Origin: Aplectana chamaeleonis
Lineage: Eukaryota; Nematoda; Chromadorea; Rhabditida; Cosmocercidae
Assembly: GCA_029168955.1 (NCBI GenBank)
Contig: JAPDOI010001209.1
Span: 7,501-71,500 of the forward strand
Reading direction: 5' to 3'
Length of the DNA stretch: 64,000 bases
Positions 21,340-31,322 of the stretch are shown here, piece by piece. Numbering within the stretch: position 1 is the first letter of the stretch; each line of letters opens with the position of its first letter. The position numbers and the translations under genes were made by a program. The notes under the pieces are model-generated. The model saw nothing but the letters and a program-made list of their open reading frames with translations. It was not told where the DNA came from and did not search any database.

Positions 21340-22955
21340 ACGCCGTAGATACTGTGCGGGACCCCAGCAGGAGTGCGAAAGACGTCGTAGAACATGTGTG
21401 TGACCAAAGTAGGAGTGCGCCGGACTCCGTAGAAAGTGGCGGGACCCAAATGGGTGTGCGCAGAACGGCGTATAAAGTTTGTGGGACCCGAATGGGTGTG
21501 CGCAGAACGCCGTAGAAAGTGTGCGGGACCCAAGTGGGAGTGCGCCGGACGCCGTAGAAAGTGTGAGGGACCTAAATGGGTGTGCGCAGAACGCCCTAGA
21601 AAGTGTGTGGGACCCAAATGAGAGTGCGCCGGACGCCGTAGAAAGTGTGCGGGACCCAAGTGGGAGTGCGCCGGACGCCGTAGAAAGTGTGCGGGACCCA
21701 AATGGGTGTGCGCAGAACGCCCTAGTAAGTGTGTGGGACCCAAATGAGAGTGCGCCGGACGCCGTAGAAAGTGTGCGGGACCCAAATGAGAGTGCGCCGG
21801 ACGCCGTAGAAAGTGTGCGGGACCCACGTGGGAATGCGCCGGACGCCGTAGAAAGTGTGCGGGACTCAAATGGGTGTGCGCAGAACGCCGTAGTAAATGT
21901 GGGACCCAAATGGGTGTGCGCAGAACGCCCTAGAAAGTGTGTAGGACCCAAATGAGATTGCGCCGGACGCCGTAGAAAGTGTGCGGGACCCAAATGAGAG
22001 GGCGCCGGACGCCGCCGTGAAAGTGTGCGGGACCCAAATGAGAGCAGCGCCGGACGCCGTAGAGAAAGTGTGCGGGTCCCACGTGGGAGTGCGCACAACG
22101 CCCTAGAAAGTGTGTAGGACCCAAATGAGAGTGCGCCGGACGCCGTAGAAAGTATGCGGGACCCAAATGGGTGTGCGCAGAACGCCCTAAAAAGTGTGTA
22201 GGACCCAAATGAGAGTACGCCGGACGCCGTAGAAAGTGTGCGGGACCCAACTGAGTGCGCCGGACGCCGTAGAAAGTGTGCGGGACCCAAATGAGAGTGC
22301 GCCGGACGCCGTAGAAAGTGTGCGGGACCCACGTGGGAGTGCGCCGGACGCCGTAGAAAGTGTGCGGGACCCAAATGGGTGGGCGCAGAACGCCGTAGAA
22401 AGTGTGCGGGACCCAAGTGGGAGTGCGCCGGACGCCGTAGAGAGTGTGCGGGACCCAAATGGGTGTGCGCAGAACGCCCTAGAAAGTGTGTAGGACCCAA
22501 ATGAGAGTGTGCAGGACGCCGTAGAAAGTGTGCGGGACCCAAGTGGGAGTGCGCCGGACGCCGTAGAAAGTGTGCGGGACCCAAATGGGTGTGCGCAGAA
22601 CACCCTAGAAAGTGTTTGGGACCCAAATGAAAGTGCGCCGGACGCCGTAGAAAGTGCCGTACCCAAATGGGTGTGCGCAGAACGCCGTAGAAAGTGTGCA
22701 GGACATCAGTGGGAGTGTGCAAGATGTAACAGAAATTGCGCAGGACATTAGTGGGAGTGTGCAGGATGTCATAGAAAGTGTGCAGGACATCAGTGAGAGA
22801 GTGCAGGACTATAGTGGGAGTGTGCAGCACCTTATAGAAAGTGTGAAGGACATCAGTGGAAGGGTGCAGGACATCAGTGGGCGTGTGCAGGACGTCATAG
22901 AAAGAACGCAGGCTATCAGTTGGAGTGCGCATGACGTCAGTGGGTTTACTTTCAT
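21340..22955 (+). repeat. 42-bp minisatellite, array 2 (about 38 copies)
   Basis: Consensus GTGCGCCGGACGCCGTAGAA AGTGTGCGGGACCC with AAATGAGA, AAGTGGGA or AAATGGGT ends. The last quarter (22690-22955) shifts to GTGTGCAGGA(C/T)GTCATAGAA units like array 1, so both subfamilies occur in one array. Long overlapping ORFs (up to 547 codons, minus) are period artefacts. Confidence 0.95.
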
Positions 22956-23012
22956 CTAACACCACCAGGCATAAATCATGTCAGAAAGGAAACCTTTAGG
23001 AAAAATAAATGA

Positions 23013-23646
23013 AATTCCTGAAAGTTTAGGTTCCTGGCAAAAGTAAAGATTTGGCATGGTCACAAAATATACTCAGCAAAAGGAAGATAAAGAAAAAATG
23101 GAAAAAAGTTTTGAAATATTCCTGAGAACGATTTGGCGTAGAATAATTTGTTTTTCAGGAAATGAAGTGAAATAGTTGAAAGTATGATTTGGCAGTCGAG
23201 TTTGAACCAACTATTGATAAGAGTTGTGCAGAACGAGAGATCGCCTTGTCTGTGCTTATCCGTAGAACATATCAAAGCGAAATCACGCGTGGAATGGGAA
23301 GCATCGAAACTTTTTCGGGAGCTGTAATGCGGCGGTCTTCACGTATTAGGTGAAGCAAAATCAACACGCGTGATTTCGCTTTGATATGTTCTACGGATAA
23401 GCACAGACAAGGCGATCTCTCGTTCTGCACAACTCTTATCAATAGTTGGTTCAAACTCGACTGCCAAATCATACTTTCAACTATTTCACTTCATTTCCCG
23501 AAAAACAAATTATTCTACGCCAAATCGTTCTCAGGAATATTTCAAAACTTTTTTTCCATTTTTCTTTATCTTCCCTTTTTGCTGAGTATATTTTTGTGAC
23601 CATGCCAAATCTTTACTTTTGCCAGGAACCTAAACTTTCAGGAATT
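23013..23646. repeat. Large near-perfect palindrome
   Basis: Arms 23013-23291 and 23366-23646 (about 280 bp) match as reverse complements with only a handful of differences; the spacer is about 75 bp. Both strands show identical short ORFs as a consequence. No coding match. Confidence 0.92.
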
Positions 23647-23677
23647 TGTTTTTGAATTTGGATGCTAATAAGCAAGC

Positions 23678-23884
23678 ATAGTGGAAGTTCACCAAGAGTG
23701 TCTCATTTACTTATCAGTGAGAAGCGGTCGGCTGGGGATCCTCCAGCATGAATCCCATACCAGCACGCTCGAACCGATCGAGCGAGAGCGGTTGTGCTGC
23801 AAACGAGTTTCATGTTCATTGATCTCCAATCGACCGCTTCTCATTGATAAGTAAATGAGACACTCTTGGTGGACTCCACTATAC
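23678..23884. repeat. Inverted repeat / small MITE
   Basis: Arms of about 50 bp: AAGAGTGTCTCATTTACTTA and GAGAAGCGGTCG on the left, complements at 23830-23875. Flanked by TAGTGGA and TCCACTA, which extend the repeat. Confidence 0.85.
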
Positions 23885-24204
23885 CATTTATTGCAGAAAA
23901 ATCAGTAGGCTGGTGAAGAGAAGGAAGAGGGAGCACTCAAAATGGGGTTGTGTGAATGACCTTACGAAACTGAAAAGCAGCCTGGCAACATGACCTGACA
24001 TGACTCACATAACATCTCAAACTTTCTGCTTGCTATGCTTGTCATCCTTACACTTTTACAGAAGTTTTGCAAGGTGTTCTCTCCTGCGCGAATTCCGGGG
24101 CATAATTTCTCGGATGGCTAGCATCGAGTCTGGGCTCCTGCTCACTCTACGGGGTGGTCTTCACAACTTTTCGGATGAGCAGCAACGGGTCCCGAACACC
24201 TGCC
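23885..24204. other. No gene recognised
   Basis: Plus-strand ORF 24000-24401 runs into the CRE array and has no recognisable domain. Confidence 0.4.
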
Positions 24205-24445
24205 CACTATCCGGGTTTCCACGACGTCCCGATGACTTCATCAGAAGCTCGAAGCACTTTTCACGACGTCCCGATGACGTCATCAGAAGCCCGAAGCACT
24301 CTCACGACGTCCCGATGACGTCATCAGAAGCCCGAAGCACTTTTCACGACGTCCCCATGACGTCATCAGAAGCCCGAAGCACTTTCACGACGTCCCGATG
24401 ACGTCATCAGAAGCCCGAAGCACTTTTCATGACGTCCCGATGACG
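24205..24445 (+). repeat. CRE-type array, 6 copies
   Basis: 41/42-bp units CACGACGTCCCGATGACGTC ATCAGAAGCCCGAAGCACTT (plus TT), each with the palindrome GATGACGTCATC. Followed by CTCGGACAGGAAATAG, which is the inverted form of the sequence just before the 28302 array. Confidence 0.92.
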
Positions 24446-24720
24446 TCATCACTCGGACAGGAAATAGGCTTGACCGCGCGCAAGTTTTCGCCCTTAGTAC
24501 CGACCGCGCGCAAGAACCGTTTCGACCGCTTGCAAAAAACAGAATAGGGCTGACCGCGCGCAAAGCACGCGGTCAGTACGATCTTGAAAAGTTGCGAGCG
24601 GTCCGACCGCTTTTGCCCTTTTCACGGCTCCCACCTCTTTCCGTTCGGACCGCGCGCAACTTTGCAAAGCGGGCAGAAACCGCGCAACTTTAGGACCAAC
24701 CGCGCGCAGACGTGAGGGAA
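24446..24720. repeat. GACCGCGCGCAA motif cluster
   Basis: At least seven copies of (T/C)GACCGCGCGCAA and related words, some inverted (TTGCGAGCGGTC near 24591). The arms could fold into several alternative stems. Confidence 0.6.
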
Positions 24721-25069
24721 AATGCATGGTGTGTAGCGGCGAGGACACATTCAACTTCACGCCTGAAAAGTGGATTATTTCTGCTGCAGTTTCTGTGTCA
24801 TCTCGTTTTTGATATTTTTCTTTATTTTTCTTGCTTTCCACTGTATGGTTCTGTGTTCCCCTTGTGTCTCCTGTGGGTACACCCCTTTTTATGATTACCT
24901 GCGTTGTTTACGCTATGTTATTAACAATATTAACAATAATACTTATTGAAAACGGGTGTTGACCGTCGATTGACGAAGGCATGTGTAGAATGCTGTGGAA
25001 GGTGTGTAGGGATTCAGTTGGGTGGGTAGCTTTGAGGGAAACAAAGAAGCCCCAAAGGTGTCAAAGGAA

Positions 25070-25620
25070 ATTGACCGGAAGTGGGCGGGGCTTGGACAGG
25101 AGTGCGCACAGCGGCAAAAAAAGTGCTGTGAAGTTCGAAAAAAGTGTGGGCAATCAGGCTGGAAGTCTGTGAGAGCTTCAAGCAAGTTTTCAGTGTCCCG
25201 GTGAGTGGGCGGGGCTACGTCAAGAGTGAGCACAACGGCAAGAAAATGCTTTGAAATTCGAAAAAGTTGGGATCAGCGCTGGAGGTATGCAAGGGTTTCG
25301 AAAGCAAGTTTTCAATGTTCTCGAAAGTGGGCGGGGCTTCGGAAGGAGTGCGCACAACGGCAAGAAAATGCTTTGAAATTTGGAAAAGCGTGGGTAATCA
25401 GGCTGGAGGTGTGTGAAGGCTTCGGAGGCAAGTTTTCAATGTACCGAAAGTGGGCGGGGCTTCAGGGCACAAGGGCAAAAAGGTGGGTAGAAGTTGAAAT
25501 AAAGTGTGCGTTGTCGTTGGATGTGTGTAAGGGTTTTTAGGGAGTGTTTTTATGTTTCGAAAAGTGGGAGGAGCTTAGCCAGGAGTACGCACAACAGCAA
25601 AAAAGTGCTTTCGGATTTGA
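25070..25620 (+). repeat. 122-bp tandem repeat with GTGGGCGGGGC boxes
   Basis: GTGGGCGGGGCT recurs at 25081, 25204, 25327 and 25449 (steps 122-123 bp), with a weaker GTGGGAGGAGCT near 25564. Each unit also has GGAGTGCGCACA(A/G)(C/G)GGCAA, AGAAAATGCT-like and GCAAGTTTTCA(A/G)TG words. 123 is close to three 41-bp steps. Confidence 0.85.
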
Positions 25621-25889
25621 GAAAAAAATTGGAGCGACGTTGTAGGTGTGCAAAGCCGATAGACTTGAGATTGCGGAGCCGATAGACTCCTGCAGCCTGT
25701 ACTATAACGCTCACCTATTTGTAAGCTTCAAAAACCAGCCACAGTAACTGTATTCAAAAAATCAATCTGGACGAGTTTGTAATTGGGCGGGTTGTCGAAG
25801 CTCATGGGCGAGGTTGTCGAAACTTTCCGGCTTGCATTGCTCGAGTTTAGTAGTCTTGACTAGTTTTCGACGCTTCCAACGGCACGAGC

Positions 25890-26430
25890 GTTCTAGTAGG
25901 GGCCATACGACCCCAGTGGTTATCCAACCAATGTTTTTGAGCGTGTCTGCTGCCTTTCTAGGCAGCATACACGCTTCTAAACGTGATTGAGATAACTACG
26001 GAAATAGAATGGTGTGGCCCAGATTACAACGCCTACGCATTTTGAAGTGTCAAAAACGACCCACAATGCCGCTACATGAGTTAGAAGTTGGCCCTGCCCA
26101 CATTTTCACGCCCCTGTATTTGCCCTTTTTCCTGCAACGCAAGGTTGCTTGGTCATATTCACCGTCGGTACTGTTGGTAGATTGCCCTAACAAGTGAGCC
26201 ACACACGTCACTGACGGCGAAGATGGCCCAGCAACCTGCGTTAAAGGAGCGCAAGCAATACAGGGGCGTGAAAATACAGTGGGAGCAAACTTCTAACTCG
26301 TGTAACGGCATCGTGGTTCGTTTTGACACTTCAAAATGCATTTATGTTGTAAGCCATACGATTCGATTCACGTAGTTATCTCAACCACGTTTACGAGCTT
26401 GTATGCTGCCTTCGAGTTGAGGAAGAAGCT
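25890..26430. mobile_element. Foldback element
   Basis: Diverged arms: 25940-26150 (GAGATAACTACGGAAATAG, ACGCATTTTGAAGTGTCAAA, TGCCGCTACATGAGTTAGAA) against 26220-26420 with the complements. Inner CAGCAACCTGCGTTAAAGG pairs with 26129-26147. No transposase. Confidence 0.7.
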
Positions 26431-26617
26431 TTTACATCTTAATGTATGCACAAAATGTGCATAGTGTGTACACTTGACATGGAATTCACAAAACAGCTTT
26501 TTCAATATTAAGCTACTCTCATACTTGTTGCTACAGTCTTAACACAGCCAACTGATAAATCTGCGTTTGCAACATAGGCCCACGACGTTTGCGACTTGAA
26601 TAGGTTCTATTTTCCAG

Positions 26618-26842
26618 AAATTTCTGAGAGATTTCGCATGGGAAGGCTCGAAGCGACGACGCGGAAAACCAGATGGAACAGATCGTAGACTAAAAAGCCA
26701 GGTTTGCGTTTTGTTTTACGGTTTAACAGTTGAATCCAGTGATGTTATTGTTCTAGGAAATGCTGCACTACAGTACGATGATCCCGTTAAGTTTCTGCGC
26801 ACTGCCTTTAGAGAGGCCGTCGTAACAAAGCTAGGTCTGTAA
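26618..26842 (+). CDS. Possible terminal exon, unknown protein
   Basis: After a TATTTTCCAG acceptor a frame stays open for 74 codons to TAA, starting KFLRDFAWEGSKRRRGKPDG and ending YDDPVKFLRTAFREAVVTKL then GL. The basic stretch and the YDDPVKFL end read like real protein, but no family is recognised. A 55-bp GT-AG segment inside (26702-26756) looks intron-like; removing it would shift the frame, and the unspliced frame reads better. The absence of identified upstream exons makes this uncertain; it may be a decayed gene. Confidence 0.3.
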   Translation, partial: KFLRDFAWEGSKRRRGKPDGTDRRLKSQVCVLFYGLTVESSDVIVLGNAALQYDDPVKFLRTAFREAVVTKLGL

Positions 26843-26974
26843 CACTTTCCGGGAGTATAGATTTTCCCCGACTAAATTCTTGTCCGAACCTTGCTGTGAC
26901 AGCTGTAGGTATTAGGCGGGACTAGAATATTCACCACTAAAAATTTATGCCAAACTTTGATATAAGCCTTTCAT

Positions 26975-27036
26975 TGCCCACTTCGCATATCATTTCACTG
27001 TGGAAAGTCAACGAGGATGATCATCGTGAACGCTGC
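26975..27036 (-). mobile_element. TTAA-family end fragment
   Basis: ATCATTTCACTGTGGAAAGT, CAACGAGGATGATCATCGTG and AACGCTGCCTTTGAG are the reverse complement of the left end at 34663-34715 and 39938-39985. Confidence 0.8.
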
Positions 27037-27039
27037 CTT

Positions 27040-27990
27040 TGAGTAGCTTTTCTATCTGCGAATATGCTAGCGTTTTCAGAATTCGAAAAAATCACTATTC
27101 AAAAAGTTACATGCATCGGACGTTTTTTTGCCAAGTTTGCCAGATGCTCCCCGTTTTTAGAAAACTTAGTGCGGGTTTTGTAGATGCCTACTTAGTTTCA
27201 CATGAGGAGATATTTGTAAAAGTTCTACTAGCCTTATAACATGCCCCTACTACCATTATCTCGTTTAATGATATCGATTTCGCTTCTTTGCTGTAGGGAA
27301 CCTCAGAATGTGCAGTCGGTCTTATAGTTAACTATATTTTTTGAACGCTCTCTGGGTATCTGTGTCCTTTGAAAACATTGATCAGTAACCACGTGGGTTC
27401 TCAGTTTTGATGACTTCACTTTTGTGCGCTGTGAAAGTTTTATTTTTAAGGTCCACAATTTTCGAAAGATGATTTGAAATAACTGGAAACCGTGTTGTTC
27501 GAAACATAATTTTCATGTAACAGCGTGGAAGCAAAATAAATGAATGCGGATTAGATTTTTACAGTAATAACATTCAAAATATGAATCACTTGACTGCATA
27601 GGACACAAAAAGGGAATTCGCAGTTCGAGTAAATACGTTTTCAGTTACTAAAATTTATTTTCACTTGTTTTTCGAATATTTGACATTTATAATCACACCC
27701 ACGTGCACTATTTTCGGATTCTAAAGTCCAAATTGCCCATACTTCCAATTCGTTTTTTTATTCAAGTATTTGAAGTCATTTTTTGGAAACTTGTGAACTC
27801 GATCATGTAATGTATTTCGTTGCAAAATTTTATGTATAACCGTTAGCCATTATTGTGAGCAAACACAATTTGTTTCACAATTATCGTTTCAATGCTAATT
27901 GATGTACCATCAAGTGATTAATTTGGTAATAAATTTGTGTTTTATCATTTTCGTGTTATGTTGTTATGCAATACGCTAGCATCGAGTCCC
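27040..27990. other. AT-rich DNA, no gene recognised
   Basis: No conserved ORF and no repeat matching the rest of the window was seen. Confidence 0.4.
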
Positions 27991-28109
27991 CCAATAGTGA
28001 TATCCAGTACTGGCTATTTCATACTGTAATAGCCAGTAGTGGGCACCATGATTGTAGGATCTCCTGTTGGCGTATTGCGCTGTTCTGAGCCCCTCCCATC
28101 GGAAGGGCG

Positions 28110-28301
28110 CCGTGATATCATACTTGCCCGCGGTGCGAACGCAAAGCGCCGTGATGCAGATTTGCGTTCGGAACGCGCTCACTTTCGTACTGACCGCGGC
28201 TGAATACCGGTCGGAACGCTCGCAATGATGCGGTCGGAACGTCGCCGATCCCGCGGTCGGTCCTATTGTTGCGAGCGGTCAGCCCTATTTTCTGTCCGAG
28301 C
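28110..28301. repeat. GCGGTCGGAAC motif cluster
   Basis: Copies of (G/C)CGGTCGGAACG(C/T) and GCGAACGCAAA-type words, including GAGCGGTCAGCCCTATTTTC, the inverted counterpart of 24450-24480. Confidence 0.5.
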
Positions 28302-29530
28302 ACGACGTCCCGATGACGTCATCGGAAGCCCGAAGAATTTTTCACGACGTCCCGATGACGTCATCAGAAGCCCGAAGAACTTTCACGACGTCCCGATGAC
28401 GTAGTCAGGAGCCCGAAGGACTTTTCACTACGTCCCGATCACGCCATCAGAAGCCCGAAGCACTTTTCACGACGTCCCGATGACGTCATCAGAAGCCCGA
28501 AGCACTTTCACGACGTCCCGATGACGTCATAAGAAGCCCGAAGCACTTTTTACGACGTCCCGATGACGTCATCAGAAACCCGAAGCACTTTCACGACGTC
28601 CCGATGACGTCGTCAGAAGCACGAAGCACTTTTCACGACGTCCCGATGACGTCATCAGGAGCCCGAAGCACTTTTCACTACGTCCCGATGACGTCATCAG
28701 AAGCCCGAAGCACTTTCACGACGTCCCGATGACGTCATCAGAAGCCCGAAGCACTTTTCACGGCGTCCCGATGACGTCATTAGAAGCCCGAAGCACTTTC
28801 ACGACGTCCCGATGACGTCATCAGAAGCCCGAAGCACTTTTCACGACGTCCCGATGACGTCATCAGAAGCCCGAAGCACTCTCACGACGTCCCGATGACG
28901 TCATCAGAAGCCCGAAGCACTTTCACGACGTCCCCATGACGTCATCAGAAGCCCGAAGCACTTTCACGACGTCCCGATGACGTCATCAGAAGCCCGAAGC
29001 ACTTTTCATGACGTCCCGATGACGTCATCAGAAGCCCGAAGCACTCTCACGACGTCCCGATGACGTCATCAGACGCCCGAAGCACTTTTCACGACGTCCC
29101 GATGACGTCGTCAGAAGCCCGAAGCACTTTCACGACGTCCCGATGACGTCATAAGTAGCCCGAAGCACTTTTTACGACGTCCCGATGACGTCATCAGAAG
29201 CCCGAAGCACTTTCACGACGTCCCGATGACGTCATCAGAAGCCCGAAGCACTTTTTACGGCGTCCCGATGACGTCATCAGAAGCCCGGAAGCACTCTCAC
29301 GACGTCCCGATGACGTCATCAGAAGCCCGAAGCACTTTCACGACGTCCCGATGACGTCATCAGAAGCCCGAAGCACTTTCACGACGTCCCGATGACGTCA
29401 TCAGAAGCCGGAAGCACTTTTCACGACGTCCCCATGACCTCATCAGAAGCCCGAAGCACTCTCACGACGTCCCGATGACGTCATCAGAAGCCCGAGGCAC
29501 TTTTCACGACGTCCCGATGACGTCATCAGA
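28302..29530 (+). repeat. CRE-type array, about 30 copies
   Basis: 41/42-bp units, each CACGACGTCCCGATGACGTC followed by ATCAGAAGCCCGAAGCACTT and one or two T. Nearly every copy keeps the GATGACGTCATC palindrome, whose centre TGACGTCA is the consensus cAMP response element bound by CREB/ATF bZIP dimers. No ORF of note. Confidence 0.95.
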
Positions 29531-29945
29531 ATCCCCCCTCACCTACGAATCGGTTAATTACCAGCCTACGTACCTCCTACCAACTTACCTGTCTGCCAAG
29601 TTGATTGCCTGAGACCATTGGCAGTGGCTATTAGCAGTGAGGACTGAAAAGCGTGACGGCCCACGGCCTACGGCCCACGGCCTACGGCCTACGGCCTACG
29701 GCTCACGGCCTACGGCGCACACCATGAAATTTTCTTAAGCTTTCGGGCTCACAACTTTGTTATTTGTGAAGCGATTTTGCTGAAATTCGGACAGCAGGTG
29801 TCTTCTGGACCCCTTCGCTTATATCCAGAAGGAAATCTTCAGAAATTTTGTTTCAAAGATTCTATAAACTATTTTATAAAATTCTAAGTGATCACAAGGC
29901 CTAGGCAAAACCAAACCTCTCCAGCCGCTTCGCGGCTGGAGCGAT
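29531..29945 (+). mobile_element. Hairpin-ended tail, copy 2
   Basis: Homologous to 15296-15690 through ACCAACTTACCTG, GACCATTGGCAGTG, TTCTAAGTGATCACAAG and the terminal hairpin (29919-29941). It carries a CGGCCTA-type short repeat at 29656-29727 where copy 1 has a different GAAGCAGGAAG-like repeat. Confidence 0.7.
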
Positions 29946-29946
29946 T

Positions 29947-30279
29947 CACTGGGCCAACACTGTTCGAACGGCATCCCTGCGTTCCGCGTAGCCAGGGCTG
30001 GTTTATGATTGCATTTCAACACTGGCTGTCGCTAAATCCGTAGATTCTCGCTACAAAATTATAGCGAGAATTTACGGGTTTAGCGTCAGAGAGATCAATG
30101 TTTCGAGTTTAGCCTTCGTTTTTACGTATTATAGAATACGCGCAGAATTTGCATCCTTGTAGCCTCTACACAAGAATATGCGGGTTTTAGCTATCGTAGC
30201 CAAAACCCGTAGTTTACCGCTACATGGAATGGGGCGGCGTTTTAGGCCGTACCCTCGGACGCATCTAGCTACGCGTTGT
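29947..30279. mobile_element. MITE-A, right half
   Basis: Begins CACTGGGCCAACACTGTTCG, matching 918 onward, and ends ATCTAGCTACGCGTTG, the intact right terminal repeat. See 13421-13763. Confidence 0.75.
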
Positions 30280-30880
30280 TAGAGTACCGACCTCACACGA
30301 CGAATCGCTCTGCAACGATTGGAGGTCAGGAGAGACCCACACGTCGGAGAAGACCTTGAAAATCCCTGACACATTTGGCTCTAATAAAGACCTCTTGCTC
30401 GGAAGGGATTCTCCAAATTTTTTTCTCCATATACCTATCGAAAGTGTAGCGAAGACTCAAGTACGCGATAGCCCAACGGCGAGAAAATGAGCGAACAAAT
30501 CCCAGCACGATGTCTAAATCAGGAAAAAACATTAGAAGTAATGCGCAAGTGACTATGTTAGGATCCCTTGAGAGAGAGAGAGTATTCAACTCTTCAGCAT
30601 CTGTTCGGGTAGATGGACAACTCTTCCGTGATATTAGCGTGCTGATCCGGCGGGTCAGCTGACCCACGCAATTTTCGCTCACTTCCGGGACCAACTTTTT
30701 CGCCATAAACACTGTATTTAACACACCGTTACATGCTTTCTACGAGTGATTTTCGTGGTTCTTCCAGTTATCAAAAATTTGCCTAGGACTGCACCTCTGG
30801 CGAAACCGATTCGAAAAAAGCCTCCAATCTGACTGAAAATTACTTTTAATTATTCTACATAAGAAACTTGCTATGAGGGG
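30280..30880. other. No gene recognised
   Basis: A 132-codon minus-strand ORF (30326-30724) has no recognisable motif. Its start lies beside ATAAACACTGTATTTAAC, which resembles the TTAA-family right end, so it may be element interior. Confidence 0.35.
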
Positions 30881-31106
30881 TAATCTTCAGTACTGTGTAT
30901 CTTTGAGTGCTTCTATTCATTTTGAGGTAAACCACCAAACCTGCCATAGTTGACACAATATCTGAGCTACCTTAGAGCTAGATGATAGCAATTAGGAAAA
31001 TTTTCGACAGAGCGTAATTAATGATTTTTAGATGATTTTGTGATTTTGAATTTTTGTTCTTTTCGGACTTATCCGAGAAGTTGAGGCCTCGAAGCTCCAA
31101 GGTTAT

Positions 31107-31310
31107 GTACAGGCCATAAAACGGCCAAAGTCTCACCGTCGACTGCGTACCACGCGCTGCGCGACCGCACGCGCGGATGCCGAACCGTCGCGCGGCGGCC
31201 GGAACTCGTCGCGCGGCGGCCAAAAATCGTCTGCTTCCGACTCGCGTGCGGTCGCGCAGCGCGTGGTACGCAGTCGACGGTGAGACTTTGGCCGTTTTAT
31301 GACCTGTATA
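31107..31310. repeat. Palindrome with 70-bp arms
   Basis: AGGCCATAAAACGGCCAAAG, CTCACCGTCGACTGCGTACC and GCGCTGCGCGACCGCACGCG on the left (31110-31175) with exact complements at 31235-31305. The middle has two GTCGCGCGGCGGCC copies. Confidence 0.9.
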
Positions 31311-31322
31311 GCGGCTAAGTAC

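Larger units (their letters stand above)
13764..29945. mobile_element. Candidate 16.2-kb composite insertion inside a MITE-A copy
   Basis: The flanking MITE-A halves are in the same orientation and are complementary parts of 511-1243, missing only about 20 bp at the junction. The right edge falls exactly at the end of a hairpin-ended tail (29945). The content is foldback arms, 42-bp arrays, CRE-type arrays and palindromes. No Rep/helicase or transposase ORF is seen inside, so the agent is unknown. It could be one large non-autonomous Helitron/Helentron-like element or serial nested insertions. Confidence 0.45.

Noticed and set aside
17465..22955. ORFs of 80-547 codons in the 17.5 and 21.3 kb arrays
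   Set aside because: Same 14-codon period artefact; many overlapping frames on both strands.
28302..29530. CRISPR array
   Set aside because: Units are contiguous with no unique spacers, there are no cas genes, and the context is a eukaryotic genome.
30326..30724. 132-codon minus-strand ORF
   Set aside because: No recognisable motif, no splice context, and it abuts a TTAA-family-like end; probably element interior.
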